A DNA stretch of 7,392 nucleotides from an uncultured Alphaproteobacteria bacterium. GTDB lineage: Bacteria; Pseudomonadota; Alphaproteobacteria; CAAHEQ01; UBA3637. The stretch covers positions 1 to 7,392 of the forward strand of contig CAMZEQ010000038.1 of NCBI GenBank assembly GCA_947305835.1, read 5' to 3'. Below, piece by piece: positions 1 to 6,451 of this stretch. The notes under the pieces were generated by a model. The model searched no databases. It saw nothing but the letters and a program-made list of their open reading frames with translations, and had not been told where the DNA came from. Positions within the stretch are counted from its first letter, which is position 1; the number at the start of each line of letters is the position of its first letter. Made by a program: the position numbers and the translations under genes.

Positions 1-53
<53 letters not shown>

Positions 54-69
54 CATCAAAGTGACTTTA

Positions 70-98
70 AGTATAACCGAATTATCCTGAAATGTCAA
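70..98 (-). promoter_or_regulatory. Promoter of tRNA-Lys (TTGACA-17-TATACT)
   Basis: On the minus strand, a perfect -35 hexamer TTGACA (98-93) is followed by a 17-bp spacer and TATACT (75-70), which matches the -10 consensus at five of six positions. Transcription would start near 63, about ten bases before the mature tRNA 5' end at 53. It lies in the 77-base gap after the stop of the BOF gene, so the tRNA need not depend on read-through from that gene. Confidence 0.85.
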
Positions 99-130
99 TA
101 CTTTTTTAAAGTGCGTATCCCAAATACCCT

Positions 131-454
131 TTATTTTTTCATAATTTCTTCCACATCAATTTCCGTTGAAAACCACCCTTTATCCACTTCACCACGAATT
201 TCTACAATATCTTCTGACAAAATTTGCGTATTACCGATAATTTCGTCATCTATATCCAAAACAATCATTCCTGTGTTATCGGAAAATTGGTATTTCCCCT
301 TTCCCAACGGTTTATCAATTTTACCTTGCAAAACGACAGGGGTGTCATCTTGAAAAGTCATAACTTCCAAAACGGTATTGGCAGGCCCCATATTTTTAGC
401 GTGCGCCCCGAAAGCAAATGTCACCGCAACTGCGGTCATTAATAATTTGTTCAT
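131..454 (-). CDS. Periplasmic BOF/YgiW-YdeI-type OB-fold stress protein
   Basis: The protein is 107 aa. Residues 1-19 form a signal peptide: MNK, a hydrophobic stretch, then an AHA cleavage motif before K20, so the mature protein is expected in the periplasm. Residues about 27-104 match the BOF (bacterial OB-fold, YgiW/YdeI) family, with TPVVLQGKI, the YQFSDNTG turn, IVLDID and VEIRGEVDK, ending in the typical strand IDVEEI. Family members are small beta-barrel proteins linked to oxidative, metal or antimicrobial stress tolerance; their ligands are poorly defined. The length fits (E. coli YgiW is slightly longer). The start is supported by a strong ribosome binding site, AAGGAGGG, about 5 bases upstream (458-465). 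The gene follows the radical SAM gene by 85 bases. I found no good promoter in that gap, so co-transcription is possible. I see no clear terminator downstream. Confidence 0.88.
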   Translation of the reverse strand: MNKLLMTAVAVTFAFGAHAKNMGPANTVLEVMTFQDDTPVVLQGKIDKPLGKGKYQFSDNTGMIVLDIDDEIIGNTQILSEDIVEIRGEVDKGWFSTEIDVEEIMKK

Positions 455-539
455 ATTCCCTCCTTAATGTTGAACAATTTTAAGGTGGAATATACAGCCA
501 AGTTTAGCAAGTAGCCCGACGAATTAATCCGTTGGTATT

Positions 540-1865
540 TTAATTTCTTTGTAAATGCGATGCGATTTTATACCACAAACGCTTTAATCCTTTGATGTGT
601 CCTTTTGGGGGAACTCCATAGAGTGAGAACCATTTTTCATAGCGTTGTTCTTTATTTTCAACCCAACCACCATCTACCCGACCATTTGGTCTGAATACAA
701 GCATGGGTAAAAAGGCGTTATCGTCTTTTTGTTCTACTTCATTTGCGGGAAAATCATTTGCCCGACCTTGGGCATAAACCAATGTTTTGTTAACAGGGAA
801 TTTTCGGAAGACGTCATCCGAAACAGAAGGACCGCTTTTCAAATACAAATGGATCAAAATCGGGTCGACGTGCCTTTGGGGAACAGATTCAACCACATCC
901 AATGTTTCATTTAATTGATGTAAATTATGAGTCATGTTTTCTTTTGGGGTGTCCACAAAAGAAATGGCAACTGATTGTTCGGAAAACAAAGCCTTTGCCA
1001 ACGCCAAACGAGAGCGTTCATCTGTTACACCGCGTGTAAGGTATTCGGCGTTACCTTTTTCTTCTTTTATCCACAATCCAACATCACCGGAATCTATATC
1101 CATAATATTATCATGATAAGACAACATATCTGAATCTGAAAAAAACTGAGCGAAATGATGATCCACATATTTTTGCGGGTAATGGCGGTAATATTTATTT
1201 AAAGCAGCATAAAGTGTTTTAAATACAGGCCAAGGCATGTGTGATAAATGCGATGTTGCTCGTGCGCCGCAGTGTGAACAATGATTTACACATCCCTGTG
1301 TTAATTGAATCGCCGGGAAACCATAACATTTTTCTTGTGTGGTCGGATTAAAATCTTCAAAGGTTAAATTTTTGGCAAATTGCTTGCTGACATACCATTT
1401 TCTGAAAAAATCCGGATCAAGCAAAAATTTATGACTGCTTCGAATTGCCAAATACGCGATTTTGTCCGAAAATTGTTTTTCAGAAAGAGCACGTTGTAAA
1501 ATTTTAAGAGCTTTGTCGCCTTTGGCTGAGGTTAATTTACGACGTGTTTGTTTAACGGTCGGATCTTGTGTCAGGGGAACACCGCAATTTTGATATTCTT
1601 TTAAAACATGAACCGCTTTTTGAATTTGATAGGCATTTAATTTTTCCCGCAAAACTTTATCGGATAGGTAAGGAGATTTTTCAATCAACTCTTGAATTTC
1701 ATTCGGGGTATTCTTCCTTAAAAACCACGGTAAAGCCGGCCAATTCGGATAGGCCGCACGCAAAACCGGAACAGAATAAATTTGATACAACAAAAAATCC
1801 CCCAGTGCTTCTCGGGCAATTTTCGGGTTTTCTTTTAAAAAAAAGAGTTTCTCGTAATGCTTCAT
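540..1865 (-). CDS. Divergent radical SAM-like protein of unknown function
   Basis: The protein is 441 aa, has no signal peptide and is predicted cytoplasmic. The key motif is CVNHCSHC, with Cys192, Cys196 and Cys199 in the CX3CX2C spacing of the radical SAM 4Fe-4S cluster, at the end of a short strand (AIQLTQG) as expected for strand 1 of the barrel. The usual GGEP-type motif after strand 2 is absent; FFSDSDMLSYHD (241-252) occupies that place. Later segments (YLTRGV near 275-280, VAISFVD near 299-305, ILIHLYLK near 336-343) alternate with helices like the rest of a barrel. Residues 1-185 are a charged, mostly helical extension with no family I recognise. FLPMLVFRPNGRVDGGW (386-401) forms a distinctive C-terminal segment without extra cysteine clusters. 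The substrate is unknown. The start is supported by AAGGG (1871-1875) five bases upstream and by the consensus promoter at 1887-1915. It lies 66 bases behind the hydrolase stop, so it is probably transcribed independently. Confidence 0.75.
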   Translation of the reverse strand: MKHYEKLFFLKENPKIAREALGDFLLYQIYSVPVLRAAYPNWPALPWFLRKNTPNEIQELIEKSPYLSDKVLREKLNAYQIQKAVHVLKEYQNCGVPLTQDPTVKQTRRKLTSAKGDKALKILQRALSEKQFSDKIAYLAIRSSHKFLLDPDFFRKWYVSKQFAKNLTFEDFNPTTQEKCYGFPAIQLTQGCVNHCSHCGARATSHLSHMPWPVFKTLYAALNKYYRHYPQKYVDHHFAQFFSDSDMLSYHDNIMDIDSGDVGLWIKEEKGNAEYLTRGVTDERSRLALAKALFSEQSVAISFVDTPKENMTHNLHQLNETLDVVESVPQRHVDPILIHLYLKSGPSVSDDVFRKFPVNKTLVYAQGRANDFPANEVEQKDDNAFLPMLVFRPNGRVDGGWVENKEQRYEKWFSLYGVPPKGHIKGLKRLWYKIASHLQRN

Positions 1866-1886
1866 CTCATCCCTTTAATGGGGATT

Positions 1887-1915
1887 ATTATACCAAAAAA
1901 CAATCGTTTTGTCAA
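1887..1915 (-). promoter_or_regulatory. Perfect consensus promoter of the radical SAM-like gene (TTGACA-17-TATAAT)
   Basis: On the minus strand both hexamers match the sigma70 consensus exactly: TTGACA at 1915-1910 and TATAAT at 1892-1887, separated by 17 bp. Transcription would start near 1880, leaving a leader of only about 14 bases that holds the ribosome binding site. The -35 begins 16 bases beyond the hydrolase stop codon. Inverted 8-mers (CAAAAAAC at 1894-1901, GTTTTTTG at 1916-1923) bracket the spacer and -35. They could be an operator, a weak low-GC terminator for the hydrolase, or chance in AT-rich sequence. Confidence 0.87.
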
Positions 1916-1931
1916 GTTTTTTGTTATTTGA

Positions 1932-2630
1932 TTAAAAATCATCGTTGGGAATAATGGCTTTTGCAAACTTTTTACCGCGTTTGACTTTTTTCAATTTTAA
2001 ATCCGGAATCGCCGTCACTATTGCATCGTGCATGGGCTTTAACGCATTGGTATAAAAATGATCCACCCCATCCAACAAGCGGTAATCGATGTTAATATTT
2101 TCCGTACAATCCAATTGTTCCGCCAAATAGGCAACCGTTTTTTCATCCACAACGGTATCGGCGCTGCCTTGAACAATTACGCCCGACGAAGGACACGGCG
2201 ACAAAAAGCTGAAATCATACATATTTGTGGGCGGTGTAATGAAAACAAAACCTTGAATTTCCGGGCGACGCATTAATACCTGAGCCGCAATCCACGCCCC
2301 GAAAGAATAACCCGCAATCCAGCATTTATTGGAATCAATATCATGCGATTGAAGCCAATCCAAAGCCGCAATAGCATCCAATAATTCCCCCGCACCCGTA
2401 CCATCCATATGACCTTGGGAACGACCGACCCCTTGGTAATTAATACGTAAAGCGGAAAAACCCAAATTAACAAAAGCTTGGAAAGCCGCATAAGTCACTT
2501 TATTATTCATGGTACCACCTTGAATCGGATTGGGCGGCAACACTAAAACAAAAGGCGCTTTGGGGTTTTCAGATTCAAAAAAACGCCCTTCTAAACGACC
2601 GAAAGGACCTTGAAAAAATACTTCTGACAT
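1932..2630 (-). CDS. Alpha/beta hydrolase, COG2945-like
   Basis: The protein is 232 aa, cytoplasmic, with an alpha/beta-hydrolase fold. The nucleophile elbow is GYSFG (107-111) with Ser109. The likely acid is Asp158 in GSADTVVDE and the likely base is His191 in GVDHFY, so the triad looks complete. LPPNPIQGGTMNNKV (31-45) matches the conserved oxyanion-hole segment of the COG2945 family, where HPHP is usual; here PPNP replaces it. INYQGVGRSQG (64-73) is another family hallmark. These enzymes are predicted serine hydrolases, probably esterases, with unproven substrates. The C-terminal tail (about 211-224) is strongly basic. The start is supported by AGGAGG (2636-2641) five bases upstream. It is divergent from tRNA-Met. 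I found no convincing promoter; GGTAA-N7-TTACC (2672-2688) is a short dyad in the upstream gap. Confidence 0.88.
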   Translation of the reverse strand: MSEVFFQGPFGRLEGRFFESENPKAPFVLVLPPNPIQGGTMNNKVTYAAFQAFVNLGFSALRINYQGVGRSQGHMDGTGAGELLDAIAALDWLQSHDIDSNKCWIAGYSFGAWIAAQVLMRRPEIQGFVFITPPTNMYDFSFLSPCPSSGVIVQGSADTVVDEKTVAYLAEQLDCTENINIDYRLLDGVDHFYTNALKPMHDAIVTAIPDLKLKKVKRGKKFAKAIIPNDDF

Positions 2631-2706
2631 GAATACCTCCTAAGAAAAACGGGGTGGGATTATGTTTTTAAGGTAACATATTTTTACCCAAAAAGCAAGT
2701 TTTTTA

Positions 2707-2735
2707 TTGACAACGGATAAATTTTAGAGTAAAAT
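2707..2735 (+). promoter_or_regulatory. Promoter of tRNA-Met (TTGACA-17-TAAAAT)
   Basis: A perfect -35 hexamer TTGACA (2707-2712) is followed by exactly 17 bp and TAAAAT (2730-2735), one mismatch from the -10 consensus. Transcription would start around 2742, only a few bases before the mature tRNA 5' end at 2747. A GC-rich stretch (GGGGCGC) lies between the -10 and the tRNA. It resembles a stringent-control discriminator, but that role is inferred. Confidence 0.85.
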
Positions 2736-2746
2736 AGGGGCGCTTT

Positions 2747-2822
2747 GGCGGAATAGCTCAGTTGGTAGAGCGGAGGAATCATAATCCTTGTGTCGGGGGT
2801 TCAAATCCCTCTTCCGCTACCA
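2747..2822 (+). tRNA. tRNA-Met (anticodon CAT), probable elongator
   Basis: A complete 76-nt cloverleaf. The acceptor is GGCGGAA/TTCCGCT with a G-U first pair, and the D arm is GCTC/GAGC with loop AGTTGGTA. The anticodon stem GAGGA/TCCTT encloses the loop ATCATAA, so the anticodon is CAT. The variable loop is GTGTC, the T stem GGGGG/CCCTC has loop TTCAAAT, the discriminator is A, and CCA is encoded. The anticodon stem lacks the three consecutive G-C pairs of initiator tRNA, which argues against tRNA-fMet. An Ile2 (lysidine) tRNA also has CAT, but the overall sequence resembles alphaproteobacterial elongator tRNA-Met as I remember it. Confidence 0.93.
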
Positions 2823-2827
2823 AAAAC

Positions 2828-2860
2828 AAAAAAACGTCCCATATATCGGGGCGTTTTTCT
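2828..2860 (+). terminator. Rho-independent terminator, probably bidirectional
   Basis: The stem AAAAACGTCCC (2830-2840) pairs with GGGGCGTTTTT (2848-2858) through one T-G wobble, around a 7-base loop. On the plus strand the T run ends tRNA-Met transcription 6 bases after the CCA. On the minus strand the A run at 2828-2834 becomes a T run, so the same hairpin can stop transcripts from the glycosyltransferase, which ends at 2895. This suits a convergent pair of genes. Confidence 0.88.
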
Positions 2861-2894
2861 GTTTCTGTCAATATAAAGGATTTTTGATGCCCGC

Positions 2895-3683
2895 CTATGC
2901 ATTCGGACGAATAACAGATTTATATTGCCAACCGAATACCAAATCCCACAGGGGGGTATCTCGCCTTTGCACTTTTCCCAAGGCTGTTGCCAAACGGTGC
3001 AAAAAATTATCTTCATGTTTGTATTTATACATTCCTAAATCTGCTTCCGGAACCAATTGTCTGGCTTTTTCCAAATTTGTTTCCAATTCCAACGCTATTT
3101 TGATCATATAGCGCGAAAAACACATTGACGGCCCGCTGAGGTTTGATGTGTTTTTCATAACAGAGACGCCATTTTCACCGGGCATAACAATCATATTATT
3201 TCGTGTATGTGTCATAATAATATCTTTTTCCCGATTCAACCATTCATTCAGATTTTTAAAATAGTCCGGTCCGTACCAATCATCGTCGTCAATTTTACAA
3301 AAGAAATCATATTGTTCCAAATCAATATCCCGAACAGTATCCAATAAATTACCGTATTGATCTCGATTTTCATCAACACGAACGCGGACACGTCCTTTGG
3401 CAATTTCCGGCGCCCACTCTTTTAATAAAGCTTCATCCACAAAATTTTTCGGCACCCCCTTGATGGAAACACTGATATCCACAGGATAACTTTGTTTCAG
3501 CAACCTCAAAACTTGAGCAGACGCAAACATCGGCCGATTATAGCTGCTCATACAAGCCAAAATACGATACTTTTTTTGACCGTTGTCGAATTGTTTAAAT
3601 AAAAAGTACCCCAAAACAGATATGAACAATACGATCATCAATAAGACGCATAGTCTTTTTGTATTTTTTTTCTTTGTGCGCAT
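2895..3683 (-). CDS. Membrane-anchored GT-A-type glycosyltransferase (GT2-like)
   Basis: The protein is 262 aa. A basic N-terminus (MRTKKKNTKR) precedes one hydrophobic segment (about 11-29) with no cleavage motif, so it is probably a signal anchor; the positive-inside rule would place the catalytic domain on the periplasmic side. Residues 38-51 (KKYRILACMSSYNR) look like the first nucleotide-binding strand of a GT-A fold. FFCKIDDDDWYGPDYF carries the acidic DXD-type motif (Asp132-135) that binds the metal and sugar nucleotide. HEDNF (223-227) resembles the ED motif that supplies the catalytic base in GT2 enzymes. Donor and acceptor cannot be told. A periplasmic GT-A enzyme would lack nucleotide-sugar donors, so the topology deserves caution. 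The start has GAGAGGA (3688-3694) about 4 bases upstream. It follows adhE by 69 bases and has its own possible promoter, overlapped by an inverted repeat. Confidence 0.8.
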   Translation of the reverse strand: MRTKKKNTKRLCVLLMIVLFISVLGYFLFKQFDNGQKKYRILACMSSYNRPMFASAQVLRLLKQSYPVDISVSIKGVPKNFVDEALLKEWAPEIAKGRVRVRVDENRDQYGNLLDTVRDIDLEQYDFFCKIDDDDWYGPDYFKNLNEWLNREKDIIMTHTRNNMIVMPGENGVSVMKNTSNLSGPSMCFSRYMIKIALELETNLEKARQLVPEADLGMYKYKHEDNFLHRLATALGKVQRRDTPLWDLVFGWQYKSVIRPNA

Positions 3684-3696
3684 AACATCCTCTCTC

Positions 3697-3724
3697 TTTT
3701 GATATATTGTGGACTATATCAAAA
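3697..3724. repeat. Perfect 10-bp inverted repeat upstream of the glycosyltransferase
   Basis: TTTTGATATA (3697-3706) and TATATCAAAA (3715-3724) are exact reverse complements separated by 8 bases. The dyad is centred in the 69-base gap between adhE and the glycosyltransferase gene. It covers the predicted -10 (3713-3718) and start point of the latter, and ends just before its ribosome binding site. It has no GC-rich stem or following T run, so it is a poor intrinsic terminator. An operator is the simplest reading; an mRNA hairpin near the ribosome binding site is the alternative. Confidence 0.7.
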
Positions 3725-3741
3725 TCCCGACATAAAATCAA
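3713..3741 (-). promoter_or_regulatory. Possible promoter of the glycosyltransferase gene (TTGATT-17-TATAGT)
   Basis: On the minus strand TTGATT (3741-3736) matches four of six -35 bases. After 17 bp comes TATAGT (3718-3713), which matches five of six -10 bases. The predicted start near 3706 gives a leader of about 22 bases to the ATG at 3683. The AT-rich context makes chance matches more likely than for the other promoters here. The overlap with the inverted repeat at 3697-3724 adds some support for a regulated promoter. Confidence 0.5.
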
Positions 3742-3752
3742 TTAATATATTT

Positions 3753-6347
3753 TCAATATTTACCCTCATAGGCATCCAAATAAATTTGCCGGATATCATC
3801 CATCAAAGGATAAACCGGGTTGGCGCCCGTGCATTGGTCATCAAATGCCAAACGCACCAACACATCCAAATTCTTTTTGAATACCGTTTCATCAATGCCG
3901 TATTCTTTAATGGATTTTGGCACACCGCAAACTTCTTTTAAATCCGCAATAGCCTTCAACAATAAATCCACCTTTTCGTCATCGGATACTTTTTCATCGG
4001 CCAAATACAGCACATGTGCCACCTGAGCGTAACGTTGTTTGGCCTCAGGCGCCTTATACTGAGGGAAAGCTGTTTGCTTTTTGGGTTTATCCGTTGCATT
4101 AAAACGAACAACCTGACAAATCAAAAGCGCATTGGCAATCCCATGAGGAATATTATACATGGCCCCCAATTTGTGCGCCATAGAATGACATAACCCCAAA
4201 AATGCATTCGCAAAGGCCATCCCCGCCATTGTCGCCGCATTGTGCATTTTTTCACGCGCCTTAGGATCTTCAGCCCCGTTTTTATAAGAGCGCGGCAAGT
4301 AACGAAAGATCTGCTTGGTCGCTTCCAATGCCAAAGAATTCGTATAATTTGTTGCCATGACAGAAACATAGGCTTCCAAACAATGTACCAACGCATCCAA
4401 ACCACCGGCAGCTGTCAATCCCTTAGGCAAATTATCCACAAAATTAGCATCAATAATGGCCATATTGGGTGTTAAAGCATAATCAGCAATCGCGTATTTC
4501 ACATGCGTTTTATCATCTGTGATGATAGAAAACGGCGTGACTTCCGATCCTGTTCCCGAGGTTGTTGGAATACATACCAATTGTGCTTTTTTGCCCAATT
4601 CAGGCAATTGGCAAATCTTTTTACGAATATCCATAAAGCGCATGGAAATATCCGTAAAATCTACATCGGGTTGTTCGTACATCAACCAAATAATTTTGGC
4701 CACATCCATCGGTGAACCGCCGCCCAAAGCAATAAACAAATCCGGTTGATAAGATCGAACCATTGACAGTGCCTGCTCCACTGTGGACAACGTGGGATCC
4801 GGTTTTACATCAAAGAAAATTTGATAGTCCATATCAATCGCTTCCAATGTATCCGTGATGGTACGCACGGCCCCGGAATCGAACAAGAATCTGTCCGTCA
4901 CAATGAAAGCACGTTTTTTTCCGGCATATTCACGCAAAGCCAAATCTGTGGATCCGCGTTTGAAATAAATTTTCGGGGGAACCCTAAACCAAAGCATATT
5001 TTCTCTCCTTTCTGCCACCGTTTTATAGTTAAGTAAATGTTTTATGCCGACATTCTCGCTGACGGAATTGCCGCCCCAAGAACCGCATCCCAAAGTCAAT
5101 GAAGGCTCTAATCTGAAATTATACAGATCGCCGATTCCGCCTTGTGAAGACGGGCTGTTAATCAAAATGCGCCCTGTGGGCATTTTTTCGGCGTAAAAAT
5201 CAATGCGATTCTGTTTGCGTTCATCCGTATAAAGAACGGATGTATGCCCCATGCCGCCCAAGTGCACCAAAGCCAAAGCAATATCTGTTGCTTTTTCAAA
5301 ATTGGGCGCTTTATAAAGTGTCAAGATCGGGGATAGTTTTTCATGTGCAAACGGATTTTGGGCGCTGTAATCGGATTGTTCGGCCAACAAAATTTTACTG
5401 TCTGAGGGTACGGTAAAACCGGCCAATTTGGCAATTGTTTCGGCTGATTGTCCCACAATGGCCGGATTCACCCCCTTGTCTGTCAATAAAATTTTACCCA
5501 ACTTGTCCGTTTCATTTTTATTCATTAAATAGGCGCCGCGTTGAACAAATTCTTTTTTGACTTCCGTGTAAATTTCTTGGGCCACGATCACAGCTTGTTC
5601 TGATGCGCAAATCACACCATTATCAAAGGTTTTAGACATTAAAATAGAAGATATGGCCTGACGAATATCGGCCGTTTCATCAATGATTGCGGGCACATTA
5701 CCCGATCCTACCCCCAACGCAGGTTTTCCCGAAGAATAAGCCGCCTTCACCATTCCGGGACCGCCGGTGGCCAAAATTGCCTGAATTTTCGGATGAGTCA
5801 TTAAAGTTTGCGACATTTCAATGGTGGGTTCGTCAATCCAACCGATAATATCTTTCGGGGCGCCAGCTTTTACGGCGGCATCCAACACCACTTTGGCCGC
5901 AGCAATTGTTGATTTTTTGGCACGTGGGTGTGGTGAAAAGATAATACCGTTGCGTGTTTTTAAACAAATCAGCGCTTTAAAGATAGCTGTTGATGTCGGA
6001 TTTGTTGTCGGCACAATACCGGCGATAATCCCCAAAGGCGCCGCCACGATTTTGACACCATTTACTTTATCCCGACTGATGATGCCGCAAGTTTTTGTAT
6101 TTTTATGTTTATTATAGATGTATTCGGCGGCGAAGTGGTTTTTGATGACTTTATCTTCCACGATGCCCATTCCTGTTTCGGCGACAGCCTGTTCGGCCAA
6201 ATCGATACGTGCCTGATCGGCGGCAGCGGCAGCCGCTTTAAAAATAGCCGCCACTTGTTCTTCCGAAAAATCCGCATAAATTTTTTGGGCAGCATGCACT
6301 CTGTCAATTAACTTTTCCAAATCTTGTGTTGTTTTAATTTTTTCCAT
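3753..6347 (-). CDS. adhE: Bifunctional acetaldehyde-CoA / alcohol dehydrogenase AdhE
   Basis: The protein is 864 aa, near the usual AdhE length (about 870-890). It reduces acetyl-CoA to acetaldehyde and then to ethanol in the cytoplasm, oxidising two NADH during fermentation. Residues 1 to about 440 form the aldehyde dehydrogenase domain, with catalytic Cys247 in FDNGVICASEQ, PTTNPTSTA (113-121) and GVGSGNVPA (212-220). A linker leads to an iron-dependent alcohol dehydrogenase domain from about 450, with GGGSPMDVAK (542-551), TTSGTGSE (595-602) and the likely metal ligands Asp651, His655, His721 and His735, all present. AdhE proteins commonly assemble into spirosome filaments. The start has AAAGGGG (6353-6359) five bases upstream and a strong promoter at 6421-6449. 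No frameshift is seen. I see no intrinsic terminator after the stop, so some read-through into the glycosyltransferase gene is possible. Confidence 0.97.
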   Translation of the reverse strand: MEKIKTTQDLEKLIDRVHAAQKIYADFSEEQVAAIFKAAAAAADQARIDLAEQAVAETGMGIVEDKVIKNHFAAEYIYNKHKNTKTCGIISRDKVNGVKIVAAPLGIIAGIVPTTNPTSTAIFKALICLKTRNGIIFSPHPRAKKSTIAAAKVVLDAAVKAGAPKDIIGWIDEPTIEMSQTLMTHPKIQAILATGGPGMVKAAYSSGKPALGVGSGNVPAIIDETADIRQAISSILMSKTFDNGVICASEQAVIVAQEIYTEVKKEFVQRGAYLMNKNETDKLGKILLTDKGVNPAIVGQSAETIAKLAGFTVPSDSKILLAEQSDYSAQNPFAHEKLSPILTLYKAPNFEKATDIALALVHLGGMGHTSVLYTDERKQNRIDFYAEKMPTGRILINSPSSQGGIGDLYNFRLEPSLTLGCGSWGGNSVSENVGIKHLLNYKTVAERRENMLWFRVPPKIYFKRGSTDLALREYAGKKRAFIVTDRFLFDSGAVRTITDTLEAIDMDYQIFFDVKPDPTLSTVEQALSMVRSYQPDLFIALGGGSPMDVAKIIWLMYEQPDVDFTDISMRFMDIRKKICQLPELGKKAQLVCIPTTSGTGSEVTPFSIITDDKTHVKYAIADYALTPNMAIIDANFVDNLPKGLTAAGGLDALVHCLEAYVSVMATNYTNSLALEATKQIFRYLPRSYKNGAEDPKAREKMHNAATMAGMAFANAFLGLCHSMAHKLGAMYNIPHGIANALLICQVVRFNATDKPKKQTAFPQYKAPEAKQRYAQVAHVLYLADEKVSDDEKVDLLLKAIADLKEVCGVPKSIKEYGIDETVFKKNLDVLVRLAFDDQCTGANPVYPLMDDIRQIYLDAYEGKY

Positions 6348-6420
6348 TTTGTCCCCTTTGATCTTTCGTTTTATCTATGTAATGATACCCCCGACCTTTT
6401 GCCAGTCCTTGTTGGACAAC

Positions 6421-6449
6421 ATCATATAAGATTTTAAGTTTGATGTCAA
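6421..6449 (-). promoter_or_regulatory. Promoter of adhE (TTGACA-17-TATGAT)
   Basis: On the minus strand a perfect -35 TTGACA (6449-6444) is followed by 17 bp and TATGAT (6426-6421), one mismatch from the -10 consensus. Transcription would start near 6414, giving a leader of about 66 bases before the ATG at 6347. The -35 begins two bases after the stop codon of the upstream gene, so adhE appears to be its own unit. A small dyad, GTCC-N5-GGAC (6405-6417), lies at the predicted start point and could be a control site or leader hairpin; it is too short to assign. Confidence 0.83.
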
Positions 6450-6451
6450 AT

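Noticed and set aside
519..532. ACGGATTAATTCGT (minus strand) as a terminator for the radical SAM gene
   Set aside because: The stem is only five pairs including a wobble, is AT-rich and has no T run after it.
1568..1954. 128-codon plus-strand open frame
   Set aside because: It lies antisense to the 5' part of the radical SAM-like gene and its promoter, and the translation has no recognisable domain; the minus-strand gene explains this region.
2788..3111. 107-codon plus-strand open frame
   Set aside because: It starts inside tRNA-Met, runs through the terminator and lies antisense to the glycosyltransferase.
6405..6420. TTGTCCAACAA-type dyad in the adhE leader as a Rex redox-repressor site
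   Set aside because: The half-sites are too short and the centre does not fit the TTGTGAA-type Rex consensus; I kept it only as an unassigned dyad.
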